Source of the DNA: an uncultured Clostridia bacterium
Lineage (GTDB): Bacteria; Bacillota; Clostridia; TANB77; CAG-508
Length of the DNA: 8,098 nt
Assembly (NCBI GenBank): GCA_947623615.1
Contig: CANQHH010000058.1
Location: 1 to 8,098, forward strand
Reading direction: 5' to 3'
In this document: positions 1-6,144 of the stretch, piece by piece
Numbering within the stretch: the stretch's first letter is position 1
Layout of the letters: the number at the start of each line of letters is the position of its first letter
Notes under the pieces: model-generated
What the model saw: the letters and a program-made list of their open reading frames with translations, nothing else
Database searches by the model: none
Told to the model about the DNA's origin: nothing
Translations under genes and position numbers: made by a program

Positions 1-6
1 AAAAGA

Positions 7-1677
7 ATGGAAAAACAGAGTAATAAAACATTTAGAAAAATTATAATAGTGGCGTTATTTTTAGCATTTATGTTTTGTGTTTTAAAATATGCACCCAATT
101 ATTCAAGAGATGATATTGTTGGAAAAACTAATTTGATAATAAATAATAATAATATAACAAAAAATTTAAACAAAGATATATTTGAAGAAAATGGCGTAAT
201 ATATATGGCAAAGGAAGATATATCAAATTTCATCGATGAAAATATATATTATGATGAAAAATACAATCAAATTATTACAGGCTCAACAAGTAATATATCA
301 TCTATAGTTGTTGGAGAAAACAAAATGGTAAGTAATGGCTCAAATGTTCAAATTAAAGGTTCTGTTCAAGGAAAAGATGATACATACTATATTCCAATTT
401 CAGAATTAGATAATGTGTATAATATAAAAACTACATATATAGCAGAAACTAATACTGTTGTAATAGATTCGTTAAATAAAAAACAGGTAGTTGCAAGTAG
501 TAGTAACAATAATATTGTAAAATATAAGCCAACTGTAATATCAAGAAATGTAGGTAAAGTGGAAAAAGGAGAATCTTTGGTACTTGTAAATGATACTAAA
601 GAAGATGGTTGGGTTCAGGTAAGAACTAAAAATGGAAAATTAGGATACATGAAACAGAGTGATCTTGCAAACGAAAATACAATAAGGGAAGATATGGTAG
701 TTTCAAATCAGTTAAATACTAAAGTAAGTATGATATGGGATTATTTCTCAGAATATGGACAAGCTCCGTCAAGAAAAGGAAAATTAAAAGGTGTAAATGT
801 AGTATCACCAACATTTTTCACACTAAAAAAATTAGGAAAAGGTGAAATAGAGGAAAATGTTGGAGATGCAGGAAAAGATTATATAAAGTGGGCTCATTCT
901 AATAATTACAAAGTATGGCCAAGTATATCAAATAGTGCAATGATAGATACAACATCAGAAATTATGAATGATTATAAATTAAGACAAGGTCTAATAAATA
1001 AAATAGTTAGTTTGGTAATGAAATATGAGTTGGACGGAATAAATATAGATTTTGAAAATATGTATCCAAAAGACAAAGAGTTATTTACGAGATTTATAAT
1101 AGAATTAAAACCTAGGTTAAGTGAAATAGGGGCAACTTTATCGGTTGATGTAACAGCACCAGATGGTAGTGAAAATTGGTCTATGTGTTATAACAGACAT
1201 AAAATAGGGCAAATAGCTGATTATATAGTTTTTATGGCATATGATCAAAATGGAGTATCATCTCCAGAAGAAGGAACTACAGCAGGATATGATTGGACTG
1301 AAGTGAATTTACAAAAGTTTGTAGGAACACAAGAAGAGGTTGATCCAGCAAAAATAATTTTAGCAGTACCATTTTATACGAGATTATGGGTAGAAGATAA
1401 TGGTAAAGTAAGCAGTACAGCAGTTTTTATGAAAGATATAGATGACATTGTTCCTAAATTTGCAAATAGAGAATGGGATGATGAATTAAAACAATATATA
1501 GTTGAGTATAAACTATATGGAAAAAAATATAAAATGTGGATTGAAGATGAAAAGTCGTTAGAAGCAAAATTGTCTTTAATAGAAAAGTATAAACTTTCAG
1601 GAGCAGCATATTGGCAAAAAGGCGGAGAAAGTGACAATATTTGGGATTTAGTTACAGAAAAATTAGGAATTGAATAA
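7..1677 (+). CDS. Membrane-anchored family 18 glycosyl hydrolase with stalk and SH3 domains
   Basis: A predicted cell-surface enzyme that cleaves beta-1,4 bonds next to N-acetylglucosamine, most likely in peptidoglycan. A hydrophobic segment at residues 11-28 serves as membrane anchor or uncleaved signal. Residues about 40-155 resemble the copper-amine-oxidase-N-like stalk domain common on clostridial surface proteins. Residues about 165-222 form a bacterial SH3 domain (VEKGESLVLV, GWVQVRTKNGKLGYM). Residues about 258-553 are the GH18 barrel: the catalytic DxxxxDxE motif is present as DGINIDFE (343-350, E350 the presumed acid), with MAYDQ at 410-414 and AAYWQKGG near the end. The family includes YaaH/SleL and YdhD, some of which act on spore cortex. 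A spore role is inference from the neighbours only. The ATG at position 7 is followed directly by the charged-then-hydrophobic N-terminus, but its ribosome binding site is cut off by the window edge, so the start is not proven. Confidence 0.88.
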   Translation: MEKQSNKTFRKIIIVALFLAFMFCVLKYAPNYSRDDIVGKTNLIINNNNITKNLNKDIFEENGVIYMAKEDISNFIDENIYYDEKYNQIITGSTSNISSIVVGENKMVSNGSNVQIKGSVQGKDDTYYIPISELDNVYNIKTTYIAETNTVVIDSLNKKQVVASSSNNNIVKYKPTVISRNVGKVEKGESLVLVNDTKEDGWVQVRTKNGKLGYMKQSDLANENTIREDMVVSNQLNTKVSMIWDYFSEYGQAPSRKGKLKGVNVVSPTFFTLKKLGKGEIEENVGDAGKDYIKWAHSNNYKVWPSISNSAMIDTTSEIMNDYKLRQGLINKIVSLVMKYELDGINIDFENMYPKDKELFTRFIIELKPRLSEIGATLSVDVTAPDGSENWSMCYNRHKIGQIADYIVFMAYDQNGVSSPEEGTTAGYDWTEVNLQKFVGTQEEVDPAKIILAVPFYTRLWVEDNGKVSSTAVFMKDIDDIVPKFANREWDDELKQYIVEYKLYGKKYKMWIEDEKSLEAKLSLIEKYKLSGAAYWQKGGESDNIWDLVTEKLGIE

Positions 1678-1693
1678 AAAATAGTAATAAAAT

Positions 1694-1747
1694 AAAAATC
1701 ACCTAATATAATATAAAACAAGCTATATTATAGGAGGTGATTTTTTT
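1694..1747 (+). terminator. Terminator-like hairpin that also contains the ribosome binding site of the next gene
   Basis: AAAAATCACCT (1694-1704) is an exact reverse complement of AGGTGATTTTT (1735-1745). The pairing continues inward as AATATA (1705-1710) with TATATT (1724-1729), leaving a small bulge on the 3' side. The stem ends in a run of seven T (1741-1747). It begins 17 bases after the stop of the GH18 gene, so it fits an intrinsic terminator for that gene. The AGGAGG of the downstream gene (1732-1737) lies half in the bulge and half in the stem, and the TTG start codon follows the T run directly. Termination efficiency is uncertain because the core stem is short in G+C. Confidence 0.5.
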
Positions 1748-2681
1748 GAGAGTTGGATATATAAAACAAAGTGAAATACCATTAAAAATCATTGATAAAA
1801 TAAAAAGTTTTTTTTATATTATAACTGTTAAATCATATAATCAGAATGTTGTATTTATGATTCATACAAATGGAAAAATATTAAATAATGAAAAAAATAT
1901 GAAAAGAATAATAAGAAGTTTATTTGGACAAATACAAAAGAACAATTTGGATACTTTAGTTTTTTCTGAATGTGAAGAAATAAAATGTATAAAAAATAAA
2001 ATATATGAAATGGAATGCATAAAAATACTTGACGGAAAAGAATTGATGAGATATATGAAATTCGATATATTTAAATACATATTAAATCTACAAAAAAAAC
2101 ATGTAAATCAGGAGGATATATATTTTTTAATAAAAAAAGATAATAAAAATATGAATTTACAGTTTTTAATGAAATTTATAAAAAATTGCAGAACTGTAAA
2201 TATTGTTACTGACGATATAAGTAGATTTAAAAAATTGCAAGAGGATTTATATGAAAGAGAAAATATTTTAATAAGTGTTTCAAATAATAAAAGTAAATCT
2301 TTAAGAAAAGCAAAATATATTTTTAATATAAATATGGAAAAAAATGATATTGAAAAATTTAAAATAAACAGAGAAGCAATAATAGTTAATTTTAATAAAA
2401 GTATAAAATATAATATAAAAACATTTGATGGCATAAATGTAAATTATTTTAAAATAAAAGTACCAGATGAATACATAGAGCAATTTGAAATGATAAATGA
2501 GAATAATGAATTTGACGAAACAAAATTATATGAGAGTATATTGTTACAAAAAAATGAAGATGATTTAGAAAAAATAGTTAATGATATAAAAAAAGATGAA
2601 ATTAAAATATCTAAACTTATAGGTAATAATGGTATAATTGATGAAAAAGAAATTATACGAAAACAGCTAAATCTTATATGA
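1746..2681 (+). CDS. Conserved-looking hypothetical protein with a Rossmann-like middle region (311 aa)
   Basis: I do not recognise this protein. It is soluble-looking: no signal peptide, no convincing membrane segment, rich in Lys, Asn and Ile. Residues about 150-216 read as alternating strands and helices: strand TVNIVTD (150-156), helix 158-171, strand NILISVS (173-179), strand KYIFNIN (190-196), strand AIIVNFN (211-217). This pattern suggests a Rossmann-like nucleotide- or substrate-binding fold, but no glycine-rich loop is visible. The C-terminal 60 residues are acidic and probably helical. The start is chosen as TTG 1746 because AGGAGG (1732-1737) is spaced 8 bases from it; the in-frame GTG at 1737 overlaps the Shine-Dalgarno sequence itself. 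ycaO begins 108 bases downstream with no obvious terminator between them, so the two may be co-transcribed and functionally linked (inference). Confidence 0.75.
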   Translation: MRVGYIKQSEIPLKIIDKIKSFFYIITVKSYNQNVVFMIHTNGKILNNEKNMKRIIRSLFGQIQKNNLDTLVFSECEEIKCIKNKIYEMECIKILDGKELMRYMKFDIFKYILNLQKKHVNQEDIYFLIKKDNKNMNLQFLMKFIKNCRTVNIVTDDISRFKKLQEDLYERENILISVSNNKSKSLRKAKYIFNINMEKNDIEKFKINREAIIVNFNKSIKYNIKTFDGINVNYFKIKVPDEYIEQFEMINENNEFDETKLYESILLQKNEDDLEKIVNDIKKDEIKISKLIGNNGIIDEKEIIRKQLNLI

Positions 2682-2742
2682 AACTGAAAAAAATAATTGT
2701 TCATAGCGAAAAAAGGGGTTTTCGTAAAGTATTTCATTCCTT

Positions 2743-2749
2743 TTCGACA
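2743..2749 (-). promoter_or_regulatory. Possible Spo0A box upstream of ycaO
   Basis: The minus strand reads TGTCGAA followed by AA, a perfect match to the Spo0A recognition heptamer. It ends 40 bases before the ycaO ATG and sits just upstream of, or inside, AT-rich sequence that could be a -10 region (TATGAT at 2753 or GATAAT at 2756). No clear -35 is seen. About one such heptamer is expected by chance in a window this long, so the match alone is weak. Confidence 0.25.
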
Positions 2750-2789
2750 TAATATGATAATATTATTAAAAAAAAGGGAGGAATGTAAT

Positions 2790-4589
2790 ATGAGTATGTT
2801 AAAAGAAATGAGGTATAAGGACGAAAGCCCTGAAAGGACAGTAAAAAGATTAAAAGAAATACTAAAGAAAAATGGAATAGAAGTAGAGGAAAATTGGAAG
2901 AAAAAAAGTAGCATTGGTACATATTCTCTACGTTTATGCATAAAAGGTACTAATCTTGGGCAAAACGGAAAAGGAATGACAAAAGATTTTGCAACAGCAA
3001 GTGCGTATGCTGAATTTTTTGAAAGATACCAAAATGGAATATTAGTTTTCAGACAAGAAAAACCTACTAGAGAATTTCCATTTGTATATGCACCAGATGA
3101 AAAAAATCTTTCTGCAAGTGAATTGGCACAAAATAGTAATGCTTTTTTGGATAGATTATACAATGAAGAAAAACAAGGTAATGAAAGCAAAGAGTATTTT
3201 TTAAAAGAACTATTAGGTGAAAATTCTCAAATAATAGATGTAAATAATCATATTTCATTACCATATTACAGTGTAAAAAATAAAAAAATAACATATTTAC
3301 CACATATAATTTCCTGTCATTTATGTACTACGAATGGGATGTGTGCAGGAAATACACCTGAAGAAGCAATGATTGAGGGAATATGTGAAATACTAGAAAG
3401 ATATGTTTCTATGAAATTAATATATGATAAAATATGCCTTCCAGAAATCCCAGCTGAATATATATCTAAATTTCCTCGTGTAAAAGAAATGGTAGATAAA
3501 ATAAAAAGTAATAAAGATTATATTTGTAAAGTAGTAGACTGCTCATTAGGGGGTAAATATCCTGTTGCAGGTTTAATTGTTATTAAGAAAAATACAGGAA
3601 AGTTTGGATTCAAATTAGGAGCACATCCTGATTATGGAATTGCCATGGAGAGGTGTTTTACTGAAGCAGCTCAAGGAATGGACATATATGAATATGCTAC
3701 AGGTTGTCTATTTGATTTTAAAAATGAAGACATATTTAAAGATGAAAATGTAAGAGAATTTGTTAATTCAAATGTTGCAACAATTCCGTATGAAGTTTTT
3801 GGAAAAGAATGTGATTATGAATTTACAGAGATGAAAGATGTTTCGGATTTAAATAATAGAGAGATATTAAATCAATTAATAAAAAGTATATTAAATGAAG
3901 GATATGATATTCTTATAAGAGATGTGTCATATTTAGGATTTCCAAGTTATAGAATTATAATTTCAGGGATGACAGAAATTACACATTCAAAAATGGCAGG
4001 AAGATTTAGCATGTTTGAAGAAATAGAATATTTATTAAAAGATTTTAATAGAATTAATTTAAAAAATATAGATAAAGTAATTGAAATAATGGAAAAACAA
4101 ATATATGAAGTTGGATTTTCGTCATTGTATACATTTTTAAATGTAAAAGATTTTAGAATATTACCATGTGAAAATATAGGTTATGGTGCTAAATATTTTT
4201 TAGCATTATGTTATATAATGAATATGCAATACGATAAAGCAGAAGAAATCTTGGAAGAAATAATTTATATAGCAGAAAGTTTAATACCAGATAAATTAAA
4301 AGTTATGCTAATAAGAGCTGTGTATTATTATGCATCTGCTATGAATAAAATAAAAAATCATGAAAAAGTAATTTATTATATTAATATGTTATTTGATGAA
4401 AGTGTTACTACTATAATAGATGATAATTTTAAAGATAGGGAAAAGATATTGTTAAAAAATTATAATATAAAGCCAGAAGATTATGTTGAAAATGATGATG
4501 ACTACTATTTACCATTCATGAAAACACTTAAAGAAGTACAAAAAGAAAATAATATTGATCAGATGAAATTAGAAACATTATTTGATTAA
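2790..4589 (+). CDS. ycaO: YcaO-domain protein of the E. coli YcaO type (599 aa)
   Basis: YcaO enzymes use ATP to activate backbone amides. In E. coli, YcaO is linked to RimO-dependent beta-methylthiolation of ribosomal protein S12 rather than to azoline peptide synthesis. Visible hallmarks: the NGKGMTKDFATASAYAE-FFERY block (59-80) with candidate ATP/Mg ligands E75 and E78; the NGMCAGNTPEEA-IEG-CEILERY block (182-205) with E196, E200, E203 and R204; LPEIPAEY (217-224); SLGGKYPV (252-259); GAHPDYGIAMERCFTEAAQG (277-296). These track the E. coli protein almost residue for residue, as recalled. Residues about 455-550 are helical and TPR-like, as in the E. coli protein, and there is no C-terminal PxPxP tail typical of azoline-forming members. 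Total length is close to E. coli YcaO (about 586). Start ATG 2790 has AGGGAGG (2775-2781) 8 bases upstream; the open frame extends 5' to TTG 2697, but nothing there resembles a ribosome binding site. No rimO, tfuA, ThiF-like or precursor-peptide gene is visible in the window. Confidence 0.85.
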   Translation: MSMLKEMRYKDESPERTVKRLKEILKKNGIEVEENWKKKSSIGTYSLRLCIKGTNLGQNGKGMTKDFATASAYAEFFERYQNGILVFRQEKPTREFPFVYAPDEKNLSASELAQNSNAFLDRLYNEEKQGNESKEYFLKELLGENSQIIDVNNHISLPYYSVKNKKITYLPHIISCHLCTTNGMCAGNTPEEAMIEGICEILERYVSMKLIYDKICLPEIPAEYISKFPRVKEMVDKIKSNKDYICKVVDCSLGGKYPVAGLIVIKKNTGKFGFKLGAHPDYGIAMERCFTEAAQGMDIYEYATGCLFDFKNEDIFKDENVREFVNSNVATIPYEVFGKECDYEFTEMKDVSDLNNREILNQLIKSILNEGYDILIRDVSYLGFPSYRIIISGMTEITHSKMAGRFSMFEEIEYLLKDFNRINLKNIDKVIEIMEKQIYEVGFSSLYTFLNVKDFRILPCENIGYGAKYFLALCYIMNMQYDKAEEILEEIIYIAESLIPDKLKVMLIRAVYYYASAMNKIKNHEKVIYYINMLFDESVTTIIDDNFKDREKILLKNYNIKPEDYVENDDDYYLPFMKTLKEVQKENNIDQMKLETLFD

Positions 4590-4595
4590 AAAATC

Positions 4596-4624
4596 TTGAC
4601 AAAATCCGAAAATTAGTTTAATAT
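4596..4624 (+). promoter_or_regulatory. Sigma-A promoter of greA
   Basis: A perfect -35 TTGACA (4596-4601) is followed after 17 bases by TAATAT (4619-4624). Transcription would start near 4631, giving a leader of about 40 bases before the greA GTG. The promoter starts seven bases after the ycaO stop codon, so greA is probably transcribed independently. Confidence 0.7.
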
Positions 4625-4672
4625 ATATCAAGTTATAAATTATACTTACGTTAAGAAGGAGGAGTACTAAAA

Positions 4673-5152
4673 GTGGGTACAGAAAAAGAAGTATTATTAA
4701 CACAAGAAGGATATGATAATATTGAAAAAGAACTTGAATATTTATCAACTGAAAAAAGAGCAGAAATAGCAGAAAGAATAAAAATTGCATTAGGGTTTGG
4801 AGATTTATCAGAAAATTCAGAGTATGATGAGGCTAAAAATGCTCAAGCTGCAAATGAGAGTAAAATAGCAGAATTGGAAAATAAATTAAGATATGCAAAG
4901 ATTATTGATGAATCAGAAATAGATACTAAAACTGTACAAGTGGGCAATACAGTAAGAGTGCTTGATATAGAATTTAACGAAGAAGAGTCATATACAATAG
5001 TAGGTTCAACAGAAGTTGATTTATCACAAAATAAAATCTCAAATGAATCTCCAATAGGTTTAGCATTATTAGGAGCTAAAAAAGGTCAAATAGTAGAGGC
5101 TCAAGCACCAGCTGGAATTATAAAATACAAAATACTTTCAATAACTAAATAA
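4673..5152 (+). CDS. greA: Transcription elongation factor GreA
   Basis: GreA enters the RNA polymerase secondary channel and stimulates cleavage of backtracked RNA so that stalled complexes can resume. The 159 residues match the usual length. The N-terminal coiled coil (about 8-78) carries the tip motif GDLSENSEYDEAKNAQ (43-58), with the acidic pair D44 and E47 that positions the catalytic metal. The C-terminal FKBP-like domain ends with NESPIGLALLGAKKGQIVE and APAGIIKYKI. The start is GTG 4673, with GAAGGAGGAG (4655-4664) in front; this matches the start expected from family length. The gene has its own promoter and its own terminator, and therefore stands apart from ycaO before it and the sporulation operon after it. 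Confidence 0.97.
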   Translation: MGTEKEVLLTQEGYDNIEKELEYLSTEKRAEIAERIKIALGFGDLSENSEYDEAKNAQAANESKIAELENKLRYAKIIDESEIDTKTVQVGNTVRVLDIEFNEEESYTIVGSTEVDLSQNKISNESPIGLALLGAKKGQIVEAQAPAGIIKYKILSITK

Positions 5153-5173
5153 TATATATATTTTTGTTTTCAT

Positions 5174-5222
5174 AAAACTTCAAAACATTAAACATTTTGT
5201 TTAATGTTTTGGAGTTTTTTTT
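5174..5222 (+). terminator. Intrinsic terminator of greA
   Basis: A 20-bp stem: 5174-5193 (AAAACTTCAAAACATTAAAC) pairs with 5199-5218, with a five-base loop ATTTT and one G-U wobble near the base. It is followed by a T run that covers 5215-5222. It begins 22 bases after the greA stop and separates greA from the spoIIA operon. Confidence 0.9.
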
Positions 5223-5236
5223 CTCTTAAGAAATTT

Positions 5237-5244
5237 TTGTCGAA
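5237..5244 (+). promoter_or_regulatory. Spo0A box upstream of the spoIIA operon
   Basis: TTGTCGAA is a perfect 0A box (core TGTCGAA, 5238-5244). It lies about 75-82 bases upstream of the predicted start of spoIIA transcription. The location in front of spoIIAA, a known target of Spo0A~P in spore formers, makes this match more credible than the heptamer alone. Confidence 0.6.
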
Positions 5245-5256
5245 AACTTACTATAA

Positions 5257-5264
5257 ATCGTCAA
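5257..5264 (-). promoter_or_regulatory. Degenerate second Spo0A box
   Basis: On the minus strand this reads TTGACGAT, one mismatch from the TGNCGAA core. The same stretch read on the + strand (TCGTCAAAACTT, 5258-5269) is also an imperfect direct repeat of 5237-5249 (TTGTCGAAAACTT). It sits 12 bases beyond the perfect box, between that box and the predicted promoter. Confidence 0.3.
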
Positions 5265-5283
5265 AACTTCTCATGTTTCGCTA

Positions 5284-5312
5284 TTGGAAAAATATGTAAA
5301 TAAATATATAAT
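5284..5312 (+). promoter_or_regulatory. Sigma-A-like promoter of the spoIIA operon
   Basis: TTGGAA (5284-5289, four of six to the -35 consensus), a 17-base spacer, then a perfect TATAAT (5307-5312). Transcription would start near 5319. I looked for a sigma-H pattern (AGGAWWT, 12-14 bases, GAAT), which controls this operon in Bacillus subtilis: GGAAAAA is present at 5286-5292, but no GAAT follows at the right distance. Confidence 0.5.
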
Positions 5313-5349
5313 AGGACAAGAAAAAAATAATGATGGGAGGAGATAATAT

Positions 5350-5664
5350 TTGAATTTAGATTATAAAAAAAAGGACAAGCTGTTATTTGTTGAAATGACA
5401 GAAGAAATTGATCATCATATAGCTGAAAAAGTAAGGAGGAAAGTAGATAATGAAATTACAAGATATATGCCGAGAAAAACTATACTTGATTTTACTAGGG
5501 TTTCTTTTATGGATAGTGCAGGGATTGGAATGATAATAGGTAGGTATAAAATGATGAAATTAATTGGTGGTAGTTTAGAGTTAAGTAATGTAAATGAAAA
5601 TATTAAAAAGATTTTAGAGATGAGTGGTATTTCTAAAATAATAGAAATTAAGGAGGCAAAATGA
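5350..5664 (+). CDS. spoIIAA: SpoIIAA, anti-sigma F factor antagonist
   Basis: A STAS-domain protein that, when unphosphorylated, binds the anti-sigma factor SpoIIAB and frees sigma F in the forespore. SpoIIAB phosphorylates it and the phosphatase SpoIIE reactivates it. The sequence carries EIDHHIAEKVRRKV (19-32), equivalent to the ELDHHTAE segment of the Bacillus protein, and the phosphorylation loop FMDSAGIG (53-60) with S56 as the phospho-acceptor. GRYK and MSGISKII follow, as expected. At 104 residues it is slightly shorter than the Bacillus protein (117), missing only the C-terminal tail. The start is TTG 5350 with GGGAGG (5335-5340) 9 bases upstream; the next ATG would remove the first beta strand. 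The stop overlaps the spoIIAB start by four bases (ATGA), indicating translational coupling. Confidence 0.95.
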   Translation: MNLDYKKKDKLLFVEMTEEIDHHIAEKVRRKVDNEITRYMPRKTILDFTRVSFMDSAGIGMIIGRYKMMKLIGGSLELSNVNENIKKILEMSGISKIIEIKEAK

Positions 5665-6140
5665 AAAGTATATATGATAATGAGATGAAATTAGAATTTT
5701 TGAGCAAATCAAATAATGAGGCATTTGCTAGAATTACTGTTGCTGCATTTGTTTCTCAGTTAGATCCTACAATTGAGGAGTTAGCAGATATAAAAACTGC
5801 TGTATCGGAAGCTGTTACAAACAGCATAATTCATGGATATGAGGATAGTGAAGGAATAGTGAAAGTTACAAGTAGGATTTTTAATAATAATATTGAGATA
5901 GAGATTTCAGATACAGGCAAAGGAATAGAAGATGTGGAGCTTGCAAGAAAACCATTGTATACTACAAAAGCAAATTTAGAGAGGTCAGGAATGGGTTTTA
6001 CAATTATGGAAAGTTTTATGGATGAAGTAGAAATAGAGTCTGTAGTAGGATTGGGTACAAAAGTAAAAATGAAAAAGATGATAAAAAAAGTGCCACTAGA
6101 CGGAGATTGTGAAGAAGTATTTTGTTTGGGAGGCATGTAA
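5661..6140 (+). CDS. spoIIAB: SpoIIAB, anti-sigma F factor and serine kinase
   Basis: A GHKL-type ATP-binding protein that holds sigma F inactive and phosphorylates SpoIIAA. It is nearly colinear with the Bacillus protein: FARITVAAFVSQLDP (22-36), the N box SEAVTNSIIHGY (49-60) with E50 and N54, the G1 box DTGKGI (84-89), and the ATP-lid and G2 segment LERSGMGFTIM (106-116). Start ATG 5661 has AGGAGG (5651-5656) with a short 4-base spacing and overlaps the spoIIAA stop. At 159 residues it is about 13 longer than the Bacillus protein; the extra residues form an acidic C-terminal tail ending in CLGGM, whose codons also supply the sigF ribosome binding site (GGGAGG, 6128-6133). Confidence 0.96.
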   Translation: MKSIYDNEMKLEFLSKSNNEAFARITVAAFVSQLDPTIEELADIKTAVSEAVTNSIIHGYEDSEGIVKVTSRIFNNNIEIEISDTGKGIEDVELARKPLYTTKANLERSGMGFTIMESFMDEVEIESVVGLGTKVKMKKMIKKVPLDGDCEEVFCLGGM

Positions 6141-6144
6141 ATAA

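Noticed and set aside
1737..1745. GTG 1737 as start of the 311-residue protein
   Set aside because: It overlaps the AGGAGG site itself; TTG 1746 has correct spacing.
2697..2789. Longer ycaO start at TTG 2697, or a separate small peptide gene here
   Set aside because: No Shine-Dalgarno sequence precedes it, whereas ATG 2790 has AGGGAGG at 8 bases, and the N-terminus from 2790 matches the family. The upstream codons do not resemble a precursor peptide (no Cys/Ser/Thr-rich core).
2444..3190. Long minus-strand open frame (248 codons) across the 311-residue gene and ycaO
   Set aside because: It is antisense to two well-supported genes, rich in Phe/Ser/Leu as expected from the complement of AT-rich coding DNA, and has no ribosome binding site or recognisable domain.
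2790..4589. YcaO as part of an azole/azoline peptide (RiPP) cluster
   Set aside because: No precursor, ThiF-like partner, dehydrogenase, protease or transporter is visible, the protein lacks PxPxP at the C-terminus, and it resembles E. coli YcaO closely.
4790..4805. IKIAL in place of IKEAR just before the GreA tip motif
   Set aside because: It first looked like loss of a conserved Arg, but as I recall clostridial GreA proteins commonly have a similar IKVAL sequence, so it is probably lineage-typical.
5286..5320. Sigma-H promoter before spoIIAA (GGAAAAA at 5286 or AGGACAA at 5313)
   Set aside because: Neither is followed by a GAAT-type -10 element at 12-14 bases.
5831..6136. Minus-strand open frame opposite spoIIAB (101 codons)
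   Set aside because: It is a low-complexity complement of a strongly conserved gene, with no supporting signals.
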